Part shown: positions 26,853 through 35,859 of the stretch, piece after piece
How positions within the stretch are numbered: the first letter of the stretch is position 1
Layout of the letters: every line of letters begins with the position of its first letter
Source of the DNA: Actinoplanes sp. NBC_00393
GTDB lineage: Bacteria > Actinomycetota > Actinomycetes > Mycobacteriales > Micromonosporaceae
Direction: 5' to 3'
Assembly (NCBI RefSeq): GCF_036053395.1
Contig: NZ_CP107942.1
Span: forward strand, 9,208,001 to 9,272,000
Length of the DNA: 64,000 bases
The notes under the pieces: model-generated
Told to the model about the DNA's origin: nothing
Database searches by the model: none
What the model saw: only the letters and a program-made list of their open reading frames with translations
Position numbers and translations under genes: made by a program

Positions 26853-27593
26853 TCAGGAAGCGGCTTCGGCGGCGGCCATGCCGGCGTACACCGATTCGAT
26901 CTTGAGCTTGATGTCGACGCCCTGATCCTGGAAGAAGACGATCGGGTCGACCGGGGTGCCCTTCACGTGCACTTCGAGGTGCAGGTGAGTCCCGTACGAA
27001 TAACCGGTGTTGCCGACCTCGCCGATCACCTGGCCGGCCTTGACCGCGTCGCCCGCCTTGACCAGCAGCCGCCGCGAGTGGGCGTAGATGACCTCGGTGC
27101 CGTCGTCCTGCTGAACCGTGATCGAGTAGCCGTAGCCGCCGTTGTAGCCCGCCTTGGTCACCTTGCCGGCGTGGACTGCCTTGTACGGCGTCCCGTCGGG
27201 CGCGGCCAGGTCGATGCCGGCGTGCAGCTTGCCGAACCGGACCCCGTAGGCCGAGGTGAACTCGTAGTCGTCCAGCGGCAGGAGGTAGATGTCGTTGAGC
27301 GCTGCCGCGTCGAGCTCGGCGTCCGCTTCCCGGTCGTTGCTCCGGGATGCCCGGTTGCCGTCCTCGGCGCGCTCGTTCAGCGCCTCGGTGGCGACCTGTG
27401 AGGTCTTCAGGCTTTCCAGAACGTCGGGGCTGACGGCCTTGGCGTCGGGAAGATTGGAGGCCGCTCCGAGAGCGACGACGCCGGCGCCGACGAATGCTGA
27501 GGTGACGACGACCGCGTAGCGGCTGCGGGGAGGGGTGGGGACGCGGCGGCGGCCGCGATAGCGATCGGGCTCAGACGACAAGCGCTGGCGCAC
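26853..27593 (-). CDS. Secreted or membrane-anchored M23-family peptidase
   Basis: A second peptidoglycan endopeptidase, 246 residues. GTG 27593 is chosen: GGAGG at 27605-27601 lies 7 nt before it, while the in-frame TTG two codons upstream abuts that site. A basic N-terminus (RQRLSSEPDRYRGRRRV) and one hydrophobic helix (about residues 27-46) imply export, followed by a charged spacer with an acidic stretch. The LytM domain has LHAGIDLAAPDG (HxxxD) and THLHLEVH, with the central segment GYGYSITVQQDDGTEVIYAH. Together with the neighbouring M23 gene it suggests a locus for wall remodelling. Transcribed away from the B12-binding gene. Confidence 0.93.
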   Translation of the reverse strand: MRQRLSSEPDRYRGRRRVPTPPRSRYAVVVTSAFVGAGVVALGAASNLPDAKAVSPDVLESLKTSQVATEALNERAEDGNRASRSNDREADAELDAAALNDIYLLPLDDYEFTSAYGVRFGKLHAGIDLAAPDGTPYKAVHAGKVTKAGYNGGYGYSITVQQDDGTEVIYAHSRRLLVKAGDAVKAGQVIGEVGNTGYSYGTHLHLEVHVKGTPVDPIVFFQDQGVDIKLKIESVYAGMAAAEAAS

Positions 27594-28007
27594 GAACAAC
27601 CCTCCGTCGGTGGCATTGCGGCGGCATCACCACGCTCCGCGTCAGCGGTAAACGGTGGTCGGCCGGGCCGTCGTTGTTGGGGGAACCTGTGCGACAGCCG
27701 TGGGCCACGGTAACGAAACGGCAGCCGCGTCACAAGTCGCAGCGCCAATTTCATGACAGTTCCTGGTCAGCATTGATCATCGATTGTCCGAATTGGTTGC
27801 CTTTCTCGTGGGGTGAATTGGCAACCCAGTGTGATCGCCTATAAAACGGAAAGTAATGTGACCGGGAGAACTATTCATCCGGTCCACCCAGCTCCGCCCG
27901 GTGCTACCCCGGGCCGCTCGCGCGGGTTACCGTTCGTTCAGGTGACCGCGGGGCAGCCCGGACGGTGACGCCCGGCACCGGGGTCAGGAGAGCCCGAAGG
28001 GGTCAGC
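27594..28007. other. Divergent intergenic region without a gene
   Basis: About 410 bp separate the M23 gene and the B12-binding gene. No convincing gene is seen. The middle (about 27745-27870) is clearly AT-richer than its surroundings and probably holds the promoters for both directions. I looked for a c-di-AMP (ydaO) riboswitch, common before actinobacterial wall hydrolases, and did not find its conserved 3' core. Confidence 0.6.
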
Positions 28008-28412
28008 ATGCAAGCACGGATCAGGGTCGTCGTCGCCAAGCCCGGGCTGGACGGGCACGACCGCGGTGCCAAGGTGGTGGCGCGGGCACTGCGTGACGCC
28101 GGCATGGAAGTCGTCTACACCGGGCTGCACCAGACGCCCGAGCAGATCGTCGAGACCGCCATCCAGGAGGACGCCGGCGCGATCGGCCTCTCGGTGCTCT
28201 CCGGGGCGCACATGACGCTCTTTCGGAGAGTGCTGGAGCTGTTGGCGGAACGTGACGCCGACGACATCGTGGTATTCGGTGGCGGCATCATTCCGGAGGA
28301 CGACATCGCCGAATTGAAATCACTCGGCGTAGCCAACATATTCACTCCGGGTGCGACGACCGCATCCATCGTCGAATGGGTACGCGCCAATGTAGGTGCA
28401 CCGGTCGCCTGA
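28008..28412 (+). CDS. Cobalamin-binding small subunit of an acyl-CoA mutase (IcmB-like)
   Basis: A stand-alone 134-residue B12-binding domain. It has the signature DGHDRG at residues 15-20, where His17 would be the lower axial cobalt ligand, then SVLSGAH and FGGGIIP, which line the nucleotide tail. Its length matches the small subunit of isobutyryl-CoA mutase and the detached C-terminal domain of methylmalonyl-CoA mutases, so it needs a large catalytic subunit encoded elsewhere. The nearby sucCD genes handle succinyl-CoA, the product if the partner is a methylmalonyl-CoA mutase. Which mutase it serves cannot be told from this window. A terminator follows. Confidence 0.88.
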   Translation: MQARIRVVVAKPGLDGHDRGAKVVARALRDAGMEVVYTGLHQTPEQIVETAIQEDAGAIGLSVLSGAHMTLFRRVLELLAERDADDIVVFGGGIIPEDDIAELKSLGVANIFTPGATTASIVEWVRANVGAPVA

Positions 28413-28428
28413 AATACCCGGGCAAGGG

Positions 28429-28465
28429 GAGAGGCCGGACGCACCCCTCACACGTCCGGCCTCTC
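28429..28465 (+). terminator. Terminator after the B12-binding gene
   Basis: GAGAGGCCGGACG (28429-28441) pairs perfectly with CGTCCGGCCTCTC (28453-28465) over an 11-nt loop. Confidence 0.85.
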
Positions 28466-28973
28466 TATGCGCGATGCCCCGCCGCCACCCCTCGACCGAC
28501 AGGGCATCGGCCGCTTCCTTGCGGTGCGCCGTAGCGCTCCGACACCACACTCAACGACGCCCTTCTGGGCGGGTTACGTGCGGCGGCATGACTGTTTTCC
28601 AGGTTTCCGTGGGTCCGTTCACCCGCGCGGCGTCGGCATGTGCGAAACGTGTCCCGCGCATCGAGGGTTGGCTTCGCGCCGATCGGGGACGACGGTGTGC
28701 AAGCCGTCTCACCGCGCACTCCGGGCGCAGTGGCCACAAACGGCCCGGACCTGCTATTTCGTCACTCTGGTGTGTGGTCTTGCACACCGTGCACCCGCGC
28801 GGTCACGGGGGCCGAAACGGTCGCTAGTCTGCGGATGAGGGACTTTCCGCGTCCTGTGGAAGTCCGGACGATCCTCACGCTGGCGGCGCTGCTGCTGCGA
28901 CGCGCCGCGCACACAGGTCGGGACGCAATGGTGCGGCTTGCCGGCGCTTGGCGTCGCGAGCGAAAGGAGACAC
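28466..28973. other. Intergenic region upstream of sucC
   Basis: About 500 bp with only short, unconvincing frames on both strands. It contains one clear dyad (28769-28788) and a possible -10 hexamer TAGTCT near 28824-28829, so it most likely carries the sucCD promoter and a leader of over 100 nt. No RNA gene or riboswitch was recognised. Confidence 0.55.
28769..28788. promoter_or_regulatory. Operator-like dyad upstream of sucC
   Basis: GGTGTG (28769-28774) and CACACC (28783-28788) are inverted with an 8-nt spacer, about 35 bp upstream of the possible -10 element. A regulator cannot be assigned. Confidence 0.4.
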
Positions 28974-30152
28974 GTGGACCTGTTCGAGTATCAGGGGCGC
29001 GACCTGTTCGAACGGCACGGCCTGCCCGTGCTGGGCGGCGGCGTCGCCGAGACCCCGCAGGAGGCCCGGGCGATCGCCGAGCGGCTGGGCGGCAAGGTCG
29101 TCGTCAAGGCGCAGGTGAAGGTCGGTGGCCGCGGTAAGGCCGGCGGCGTCAAGCTGGCCGACGGTCCGGATGAGGCGGAGGCCCGCGCCACCGACATCCT
29201 GGGCATGGACATCAAGGGCCACACGGTCCACAAGGTGATGCTGGCCGAGACGGCCGACATCAAGGAGGAGTACTACTTCTCCTACCTGCTGGACCGGGCC
29301 AACCGTACGTTCCTCTGCATCGCCAGCGTCGCCGGCGGTATGGAGATCGAGACCGTCGCGGAAGAGGACCCGGACCGGGTCGCCAAGGTCGCGATCGACG
29401 CCAGCAAGGGTGTCGACGAGGCCAAGGCCCGCGAGATCGTGACCGCCGCGAAGTTCCCGGCCGAGGTCGCCGACCAGGTCGTCGACATCGCGGTCAAGCT
29501 GTGGCAGGCGTTCGTCGCCGAGGACGCCACGCTGGTCGAGGTCAACCCGCTCGCCAAGGTGGGCGACGGCCGGGTGCTGGCCCTGGACGCCAAGGTCACG
29601 CTGGACGAGAACGCCGGCTTCCGGCACCCCGACCACGAGGCGCTCGAGGACAAGTCCGCGGTCGACCCGCTGGAGCAGGCCGCCAAGGCGAAGAACCTCA
29701 ACTACGTCAAGCTCGACGGCGAGGTCGGCATCATCGGCAACGGCGCCGGCCTGGTCATGTCGACGCTGGACGTGGTGGCGTACGCGGGTGAGCGGCACGG
29801 CAACGTGAAGCCGGCCAACTTCCTCGACATCGGTGGTGGCGCCAGCGCCCAGGTGATGGCGAACGGTCTGGAGATCGTCCTCGGCGACCCGGCCGTCAAG
29901 TCCGTGTTCGTCAACGTCTTCGGCGGCATCACCGCCTGTGACGCGGTGGCCAACGGCATCATCCAGGCCCTCGCGCTGCTCGCGGAGCGCGGCGAGCAGG
30001 TCACCAAGCCGCTCGTGGTACGCCTCGACGGCAACAACGCCGAGGCCGGCCGTGCCATCCTCGACGGAGCGAACAACCCGCTGGTCGAGCGGGTGGACAC
30101 GATGGACGGAGCGGCCGAGCGTGCCGCCGAGCTCGCGGCTGCGGGGAAGTGA
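28974..30152 (+). CDS. sucC: Succinyl-CoA synthetase (ADP-forming) subunit beta
   Basis: ATP-grasp subunit that, with SucD, interconverts succinyl-CoA and succinate with substrate-level phosphorylation in the TCA cycle. GTG 28974, preceded by AAAGGAG, gives the standard start [20 protein letters not shown] and 392 residues, a normal length. Typical segments are [40 protein letters not shown], the phosphohistidine-facing [14 protein letters not shown] and the C-terminal [16 protein letters not shown]. It is 4 bp from sucD. Confidence 0.98.
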   Translation: MDLFEYQGRDLFERHGLPVLGGGVAETPQEARAIAERLGGKVVVKAQVKVGGRGKAGGVKLADGPDEAEARATDILGMDIKGHTVHKVMLAETADIKEEYYFSYLLDRANRTFLCIASVAGGMEIETVAEEDPDRVAKVAIDASKGVDEAKAREIVTAAKFPAEVADQVVDIAVKLWQAFVAEDATLVEVNPLAKVGDGRVLALDAKVTLDENAGFRHPDHEALEDKSAVDPLEQAAKAKNLNYVKLDGEVGIIGNGAGLVMSTLDVVAYAGERHGNVKPANFLDIGGGASAQVMANGLEIVLGDPAVKSVFVNVFGGITACDAVANGIIQALALLAERGEQVTKPLVVRLDGNNAEAGRAILDGANNPLVERVDTMDGAAERAAELAAAGK

Positions 30153-30156
30153 ACTA

Positions 30157-31041
30157 ATGGCGATCTGGCTCACCAAGGACTCCAAGGTCATCGTCCAGGG
30201 CATCACCGGTGGTGAGGGCTCCAAGCACACCAAGCGGATGCTCGCCGCGGGCACCCAGGTGGTCGGCGGCGTGAACCCGCGCAAGGCCGGCACCAAGGTG
30301 GACTTCGACGGCACCGAGCTGCCCGTCTACGCCACCGTCGCCGAGGCGATCAAGGAGACCGGCGCCGACGTGTCGGTCATCTTCGTCCCGCCGGCGTTCA
30401 CCAAGGCCGCGGTCGTCGAGGCGATCGACGCCGAGATCCCGCTCGCCGTGGTGATCACCGAGGGCGTGCCGGTGCAGGACTCGGCGGCGTTCTGGGCGTA
30501 CAACGTGGCCAAGGGCGAGAAGACCCGGATCATCGGGCCGAACTGCCCCGGCATCGCGTCGCCCGGCGCCTCCAACGCCGGCATCATCCCGGCCGACATC
30601 ACCCCGCAGGGCCGCATCGGCCTGGTCAGCAAGAGCGGCACGCTGACCTACCAGCTCATGTACGAGCTGCGCGAATTCGGCTTCTCCACGGCGGTCGGCA
30701 TCGGTGGTGACCCGATCATCGGCACCACGCACATCGACGCGCTGAAGGCCTTCCAGGAGGACCCGGAGACCGACGCGATCGTCATGATCGGTGAGATCGG
30801 TGGCGACGCTGAGGAGCGGGCCGCCGAGTTCATCAAGGCCAACGTCACCAAGCCGGTCGTCGGCTACATCGCCGGCTTCACCGCCCCGCCCGGAAAGACG
30901 ATGGGCCACGCCGGCGCCATCATCTCCGGCTCGGCGGGCACCGCGGACGCGAAGAAGGCGGCCCTCGAGGCGGCCGGCGTCAAGGTCGGCAAGACGCCGA
31001 GCGAGACCGCGCAGCTCATGCGTGAGGTCATGAGCTCCTGA
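30157..31041 (+). CDS. sucD: Succinyl-CoA synthetase (ADP-forming) subunit alpha
   Basis: Rossmann-fold CoA-binding subunit of 294 residues. The start [20 protein letters not shown] is canonical. [16 protein letters not shown] and GEIGGDAEE are conserved, and the phosphorylated His is His251 in [14 protein letters not shown]. It ends the two-gene operon; a strong terminator follows. In M. tuberculosis the order is the same (Rv0951-Rv0952). Confidence 0.98.
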   Translation: MAIWLTKDSKVIVQGITGGEGSKHTKRMLAAGTQVVGGVNPRKAGTKVDFDGTELPVYATVAEAIKETGADVSVIFVPPAFTKAAVVEAIDAEIPLAVVITEGVPVQDSAAFWAYNVAKGEKTRIIGPNCPGIASPGASNAGIIPADITPQGRIGLVSKSGTLTYQLMYELREFGFSTAVGIGGDPIIGTTHIDALKAFQEDPETDAIVMIGEIGGDAEERAAEFIKANVTKPVVGYIAGFTAPPGKTMGHAGAIISGSAGTADAKKAALEAAGVKVGKTPSETAQLMREVMSS

Positions 31042-31069
31042 GTTCTTCACCGCGCAGCACAGCGTTCTC

Positions 31070-31117
31070 CGGCGCGCCGTCGGCCGGGCCCTCGTGGGCC
31101 CGATCGGCGGCGCGCCG
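31070..31117 (+). terminator. Terminator after sucCD
   Basis: A long stem joins CGGCGCGCC (31070-31078) with GGCGCGCCG (31109-31117), continued inward by a CGG/CCG and GGGCCC/GGGCCC pairing around a 4-nt loop. CTGTTTCTG follows. Confidence 0.8.
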
Positions 31118-31165
31118 CTGTTTCTGCATCGCCGTGAGCGCTCCGGCGTGAAAAAGTAGGCGGCG

Positions 31166-32584
31166 ATGCCCAGCACAACCGACCGGCCAGACGGCTCGGA
31201 GGACCCGTTCGCGGTCGCCGAGGCGCTGCAGTCTGTGGTGCGGGACACCGAGCCGCTCGAGCTGGAGCGTGACGACGCCCCCGCCGAGCGCGACGAGCGA
31301 CGCGACACGGTTGTGGTCGACGACGCAATGCTGGGCCGCCGCGACACCGTCCGCCTGCCGCAGCCGCGCCGGCCCGCCGAATCGGCCGGCCGGGCACCAC
31401 TGCTGGTGGCGGCCGCTTTCGCCACCCTCTGGGCGGCGCTGCTGACGTACCTTCCGGTGGCCGCGGTGATCGGTCTGGCCCGGACCCTGGAGGGCTCCGG
31501 TGGTGTCCTGGGGGCGGCGCACGCCGGTCTGGCGGCCTGGCTGCTGGGTCACGGCGTCCCGATCGGCACCTCGATCGGCCCGCTCGCCATCGCCCCGCTC
31601 CTGCTCACCCTGCTGGTGGTCTGGCGGCTGAACCGGGCCGGGCTGCACGTCACCCGGGCCGTGGGGGCCCGGCGGAGCGGTTCGACCGGACGAGCGCTGG
31701 TCGTGGCGGTCACTGTCGGTTCGGCGTACGCCATGGTCGGTGCCCTGGGCGCCCATCTGGTCGACGGCCGCGGCACCGACGTCTCCACCGGCCGGGCCGC
31801 GACGAACTTCCTCGTCCTCGGCATCGTCGGGGCGCTGATCGGATCGCTGCGCGGCACCGACGCCGTCTCCGTGCTCGCCCGGCGGGTGCCGCCGGTGCTG
31901 CGGCACGGGCTGCGGGCCGGGCTGGTGGCGGCCTTCCTGATCCTGGCGGCGGGCGCGGTGGCCGGGGGACTCTCGGTGGCGCTCGGCGGCGGCCAGGCCG
32001 CCGAGATGATCGCCGCCTACCGCACCGGCGTGGCCGGCCAGGCCGGCATCACACTGATCAGCATCGGGTACGCGGTGAATGCCGTGATCTGGTCGGCGGC
32101 CTACCTGCTCGGGCCGGGTTTCGCGCTCGGCACCGACTCGGCGATCAGCCTGACCGAGGTCACCGTCGGCCCACTGCCGACGCTGCCGCTGCTCGCCGGC
32201 CTGCCGGACGGGCCGACCGGCGCATGGGGGACGGCCCTGCTCACTCTGCCGGTGATCGCCGGCGCGGCTGCCGGCTGGCTGCTCACCCAGCGGCTGCGGC
32301 ACGGGCGGAGCGGGCCCCGGCGGCCCGGCCGGCGCGGCGGCGTCGACGTCGAAGAGCCGCCGTGGCTGCTTCTGATCGGATCGAGCCTGATCGCGGGCCC
32401 GGTCGCGGGTGCGGTGCTGGCGCTGCTCTCCTGGCTCTCCGGAGGCGCACTCGGCGACGGCCGGCTCTCCCAGATCGGACCGGATCCGCTGCAGGTGTGC
32501 CTGGTCGGCGCGATCGTCGCCGGTGTCTCGGTAGCGGTCGGAGCAGCCGCGGCGCGAATCTTCGGCGCGGGCCGGCGCTCCTGA
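31166..32584 (+). CDS. PerM-like polytopic membrane protein (DUF6350)
   Basis: A 472-residue membrane protein with a hydrophilic, acidic N-terminus (residues 1-70) and about eight to nine helices. LLTYLPVAAVIGLARTLEGS, HGVPIGTSIGPLAIAPLLL and WSAAYLLGPGFALGTDSAIS are typical of the DUF6350 family. Its place between sucD and purN matches M. tuberculosis Rv0955 (PerM), reported to support cell division by stabilising divisome proteins; the transfer of that role is an inference from synteny and family. ATG 31166 has a weak GTAGG site. Convergent with the DUF4190 gene. Confidence 0.88.
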   Translation: MPSTTDRPDGSEDPFAVAEALQSVVRDTEPLELERDDAPAERDERRDTVVVDDAMLGRRDTVRLPQPRRPAESAGRAPLLVAAAFATLWAALLTYLPVAAVIGLARTLEGSGGVLGAAHAGLAAWLLGHGVPIGTSIGPLAIAPLLLTLLVVWRLNRAGLHVTRAVGARRSGSTGRALVVAVTVGSAYAMVGALGAHLVDGRGTDVSTGRAATNFLVLGIVGALIGSLRGTDAVSVLARRVPPVLRHGLRAGLVAAFLILAAGAVAGGLSVALGGGQAAEMIAAYRTGVAGQAGITLISIGYAVNAVIWSAAYLLGPGFALGTDSAISLTEVTVGPLPTLPLLAGLPDGPTGAWGTALLTLPVIAGAAAGWLLTQRLRHGRSGPRRPGRRGGVDVEEPPWLLLIGSSLIAGPVAGAVLALLSWLSGGALGDGRLSQIGPDPLQVCLVGAIVAGVSVAVGAAAARIFGAGRRS

Positions 32585-32588
32585 CGAA

Positions 32589-32622
32589 GCGGTGATCCGG
32601 CGCGTGAGCACCGGATCACCGC
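32589..32622. terminator. Bidirectional terminator
   Basis: GCGGTGATCCGG (32589-32600) pairs perfectly with CCGGATCACCGC (32611-32622) between two convergent genes. Confidence 0.85.
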
Positions 32623-32628
32623 GGAGAA

Positions 32629-32982
32629 TCAGGCGTTCTGCTGGTCCTGGAGGTCCTGGATCCACTGCTGGGTGTCGAAGTCCTGCAGGGCGATCGTCAG
32701 GATCAGGAACAGGATGCTCAAGGCCACGCCGATGGCGCTGGTGATGATGCCCGCGATGGCGATACCGCGGTTGTTCGCGACGCCGGCGTCGACCTTCTTC
32801 TTGCCCAGGAAGCCGAAGACCAGGCCGATGATGCCGACGATCCCGCTGATGTACCAGCAGCAGGAGATCGGGATCGACACGATGCCCAGGATCATGCTGG
32901 TCAGGCCGAAGCCGTTCTGCGGGGCGGCACCGTAGGGCTGCTGGCCGGGCGGCGGTCCATAGGCAGGAGGCGGATATGCCAC
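32629..32982 (-). CDS. Small DUF4190-type membrane protein
   Basis: A 117-residue protein with a Pro/Tyr/Gln-rich cytoplasmic head (MAYPPPAYGPPPGQQPYG), two hydrophobic spans (about residues 27-56 and 72-98) linked by a basic loop FGFLGKKKVDAG, and a Gln-rich tail. This is the DUF4190 layout; function is unknown in the family. A CC pair (SCCWYISG) sits in the first helix. It is divergent from purN with 143 bp between starts. Confidence 0.82.
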   Translation of the reverse strand: MAYPPPAYGPPPGQQPYGAAPQNGFGLTSMILGIVSIPISCCWYISGIVGIIGLVFGFLGKKKVDAGVANNRGIAIAGIITSAIGVALSILFLILTIALQDFDTQQWIQDLQDQQNA

Positions 32983-33125
32983 GTTTCTCTCCTCCGAGTT
33001 CGCCGCGAGCGGCGATCAATGACAGCTTTAGTCTGCTGGCGCAGCGTAATGGATGTCAGCCGATTTGCGGTGTCCCGGAATGCCCCGTTGTCGGTGGTCA
33101 GACCCTGCGGCGATAGGGTGCACAG

Positions 33126-33743
33126 GTGATTGACCCCGCGCCCGCCCGCCTGGTCGTCCTCGTCTCCGGATCGGGCAGCAACCTGCAAGCACTTCTCGAT
33201 GCGGCCACCGACCCGGCGTACGGAGCGAAGGTCGTCGCTGTCGGCGCCGACCGGGAGGGCATCGCCGGACTGGAACGGGCTGCCGCGGCCGGCATTCCCA
33301 CGTTCGTGGACTCGGTGAAGGCGTACCCGACCCGCGACGACTGGGACGCCGCGCTCGCCGAGCACGTCGCTGCGTACTCTCCGGATCTGGTGATCTCGGC
33401 CGGCTTCCTGAAGCTGGTCGGCAAACACTTCCTGGACGCGTTCGGCGACCGGTACATCAACACGCACAACGCGCTTCTGCCGGCGTTCCCCGGCATCCAC
33501 GGGCCGCGGGACGCGCTCGCGTACGGCGTGAAGGTCGCCGGCGCGACGCTGTTCTTCGTCGACGCCGGAGTCGACACCGGCCCGATCATCGCCCAGGTCG
33601 CGGTGCCCGTGCTCGACGGTGACACGGAGGACTCGCTCACCGAGCGGATCAAGGTGGCCGAGCGGGCCCAGCTGGTCGAGTACGTCGGCCGCCTGGTCCG
33701 CGAGGGTTGGACCATTGAGGACAGAAAGGTACGGATTCCGTGA
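33126..33743 (+). CDS. purN: Phosphoribosylglycinamide formyltransferase
   Basis: Transfers a formyl group from 10-formyl-THF to GAR, the third step of purine synthesis. The 205-residue enzyme has the phosphate loop [10 protein letters not shown], the active-site Asn112 and His114 in [17 protein letters not shown], and Asp150 in DAGVDTGPI. The common HPSLLP is HNALLP here, which is a normal actinobacterial variant. GTG 33126 start. Its stop overlaps the purH GTG (GTGA), so the two are coupled. Confidence 0.97.
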   Translation: MIDPAPARLVVLVSGSGSNLQALLDAATDPAYGAKVVAVGADREGIAGLERAAAAGIPTFVDSVKAYPTRDDWDAALAEHVAAYSPDLVISAGFLKLVGKHFLDAFGDRYINTHNALLPAFPGIHGPRDALAYGVKVAGATLFFVDAGVDTGPIIAQVAVPVLDGDTEDSLTERIKVAERAQLVEYVGRLVREGWTIEDRKVRIP

Positions 33744-35302
33744 CTGGGGTGGATGAGGGGCGCCGTCCGATCAAGCGGGCGCTGCTGAGCGTCTTCTACA
33801 AGGACGGCATCGTCGAGCTGGCGCAGGCGCTGCACGCCGCCGGGGTGGAGATCGTCTCGACCGGATCGACCGCGTCGACCGTCGAGCAGTCCGGTGTGCC
33901 GGTGACCCGGGTCGAGTCGCTGACCGGCTTCCCCGAGATCCTCAGCGACCGGGTCAAGACGCTGCACCCGAAGGTGCACGGTGGGCTGCTCGCCGACATG
34001 CGGCTGGAGAGCCACGTGGCCGAACTCGCCGAGCACGGCATCGAACCGTTCGACCTGCTGATCAGCAACCTCTACCCGTTCACCGAGACGGTCGCCTCGG
34101 GAGCCGGCGAGGAGGAGTGCATCGCGAAGATCGACATCGGCGGGCCGGCCATGGTGCGGGCGGCCGCGAAGAACCACGCTTCGGTCGCGGTGGTCACGGC
34201 CGTTTCCGCGTACCCCCTGGTGTTGGAAGCCGTCAAGAATGGCGGATTCACGCTGACGCAGCGCAAGCTGCTGGCGGCTCGCGCCTTCGCGGACATCGCG
34301 GAGTACGACGTGGCGGTCGCGAACTGGTGCGCCACCGTGCTCGCGCCCTCGGAGTGGCCGGAGTTCGCCGGGATCGTCCTGCAGCGTTCGTCGGTGCTGC
34401 GGTACGGGGAGAATCCGCACCAGGAAGCCGCGCTGTACGTGGATCCGGGGGCGCCGGCCGGGCTGGCCCAGGCCGAGCAGTTGCACGGCAAGGAGATGTC
34501 CTACAACAACTACGTCGACGCGGACGCCGCGTGGCGCAGTGCCAACGACTTCACCGAGCCGTGCGTGGCGATCATCAAGCACGCCAACCCGTGCGGCATC
34601 GCCGTCGGCGAGGATGTGGCTGCCGCGCACCGCAAAGCGCACGAATGCGACCCGGTGTCGGCGTTCGGTGGGGTCGTGGCGGTCAACCGATCCGTGTCGG
34701 TGGAGATGGCCCGGCAGCTTTCCGAGATCTTCACCGAGGTCGTGGTGGCGCCGGGATTCGAGCCGGAAGCACTCGAACTGTTCCGGGAGAAGAAGAACCT
34801 GCGGCTGCTGGTCGCCCCGGCCTGGAACCCGCCACCTGCGGAGATCAAGCAGGTGGGCGGGGGTGTGCTGGTGCAGATGGCGGACCGGATCGATGCGGAC
34901 GGTGACGACCCGGCCAACTGGACCCTCGCGTGCGGGGCGCCGGCTTCGGAGTCCGAACTGGCTGATCTGGTCTTCGCCTGGCGGGCGATCCGCAGTGTGA
35001 AGAGCAACGCGATCCTGCTCGCGCGTGACGGTGCGACTGTTGGTGTGGGGATGGGGCAGGTCAACCGGGTGGACTCGGCTCGGCTTGCGGTCTCCCGTGC
35101 TGGGGCTGAGCGGGCTGCGGGGAGTGTGGCGGCTTCGGATGCGTTCTTCCCGTTCCCGGATGGGCTTGAGGTGCTGATCGAGGCGGGGGTCAAGGCTGTG
35201 GTGCAGCCGGGGGGCTCGATCCGGGACAACCTGGTGATCGAGGCTGCCGCTGCGGCCGGGGTGACCGTCTACCTGACGGGGACGCGCCACTTCTACCACT
35301 GA
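33740..35302 (+). CDS. purH: Bifunctional AICAR formyltransferase / IMP cyclohydrolase
   Basis: Performs the last two steps to IMP. The 520-residue length is standard. The N-terminal IMP cyclohydrolase domain starts [19 protein letters not shown] and contains STGST and [15 protein letters not shown]. The C-terminal transformylase domain has [13 protein letters not shown], the Lys-His pair in [15 protein letters not shown] and the terminal [14 protein letters not shown] and GTRHFYH. Coupled to purN by a GTGA overlap. Codon choice toward the 3' end shows more G/T-ending codons than nearby genes; significance unclear. Confidence 0.98.
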   Translation: MTGVDEGRRPIKRALLSVFYKDGIVELAQALHAAGVEIVSTGSTASTVEQSGVPVTRVESLTGFPEILSDRVKTLHPKVHGGLLADMRLESHVAELAEHGIEPFDLLISNLYPFTETVASGAGEEECIAKIDIGGPAMVRAAAKNHASVAVVTAVSAYPLVLEAVKNGGFTLTQRKLLAARAFADIAEYDVAVANWCATVLAPSEWPEFAGIVLQRSSVLRYGENPHQEAALYVDPGAPAGLAQAEQLHGKEMSYNNYVDADAAWRSANDFTEPCVAIIKHANPCGIAVGEDVAAAHRKAHECDPVSAFGGVVAVNRSVSVEMARQLSEIFTEVVVAPGFEPEALELFREKKNLRLLVAPAWNPPPAEIKQVGGGVLVQMADRIDADGDDPANWTLACGAPASESELADLVFAWRAIRSVKSNAILLARDGATVGVGMGQVNRVDSARLAVSRAGAERAAGSVAASDAFFPFPDGLEVLIEAGVKAVVQPGGSIRDNLVIEAAAAAGVTVYLTGTRHFYH

Positions 35303-35329
35303 GCCGGCGGCGGGGCCGCTGGCGGCTCG

Positions 35330-35442
35330 GGCTGGCACTGGTGCAGGTTATTCGGGTGGATGACCTGCGCCGTCGCCAGCCGGGCTGCCTGAGCTGGCGC
35401 TGATGCAGGTTATTCGGCCGAATTACCTGCGTGACCGCCAGC
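35330..35442. repeat. Two REP-like palindromic repeats downstream of purH
   Basis: Copy A (35330-35381) and copy B (35393-35442) share GGCTGGC/GCTGGC...GCAGGTTATTCGG...ACCTGC...GCCAGCC. Each is a hairpin: outer GCTGGC/GCCAGC arms and an inner palindrome. In copy B GCAGGTtATTCGGCCGAATtACCTGC (35405-35430 region) is almost perfect. The pair begins 28 bp after the purH stop and may act as a terminator or be members of a genome-wide REP family. Confidence 0.8.
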
Positions 35443-35681
35443 CGAGCTGCGGGTCCAGCAGATGGCGATGCAGCATGGCGTCGAGGACCGTCAGCGCATC
35501 GGCCCGTCCCGCTCGCCGGCCCAGGTCGGTGCACGTAGACGTCGGGGAGCAGCCGTTGCCAGCCCGGGCCGGCCAGCATGCCCCTGGTGATCAGTCCGGA
35601 GGCGACAGCTCGTGAGCCGAGGAACGGTTCATCGGCGAGCGCTGGGGGAATGACGGCTGGACGGGACACGGCGGTCAGCAT
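35423..35681 (-). pseudogene. Decayed DUF559/AbiEi-type gene remnant
   Basis: Reading from ATG 35681, the first 50 codons give SRAVASGLITRGMLAGPGWQ and RLLPDVYVHR, the usual N-terminus of actinobacterial DUF559-type proteins. After VYVHR the frame loses sense, while the next frame gives DLGRRAGRADALTVLDAMLH and stops at 35423, another typical segment of the same family. The central part between the two is missing and the frames do not match, so a deletion plus frameshift is likely. Its end runs into a REP-like palindrome. Sure of the decay, less so of the exact family. Confidence 0.6.
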
Positions 35682-35859
35682 GGCAAGGCGCGGGAGGCCG
35701 CGGGACAGCCTGTGGACAACTCGGGACTGCCTGTGGACAAGCGGGATTCCTGGCAGTATCGAGTGGCTTACCTCGCGTTAAACCGACCGGCTCGTAATGC
35801 GCCGTTTACCGGCTGATACGGTCGCGAAAATATCGCCCGGACACTGGGAGAGCAGAGCT

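Noticed and set aside
27594..28007. A c-di-AMP (ydaO) riboswitch before the M23 peptidase
   Set aside because: Such switches often precede actinobacterial wall hydrolases, and GGGGGAACC and GGGTGAATT appear, but on the wrong strand for the peptidase and without the conserved GTCAGCTAACC core.
28466..28973. A small gene in the gap before sucC
   Set aside because: Several short frames exist on both strands but none has a ribosome site, a recognisable motif or sensible composition.
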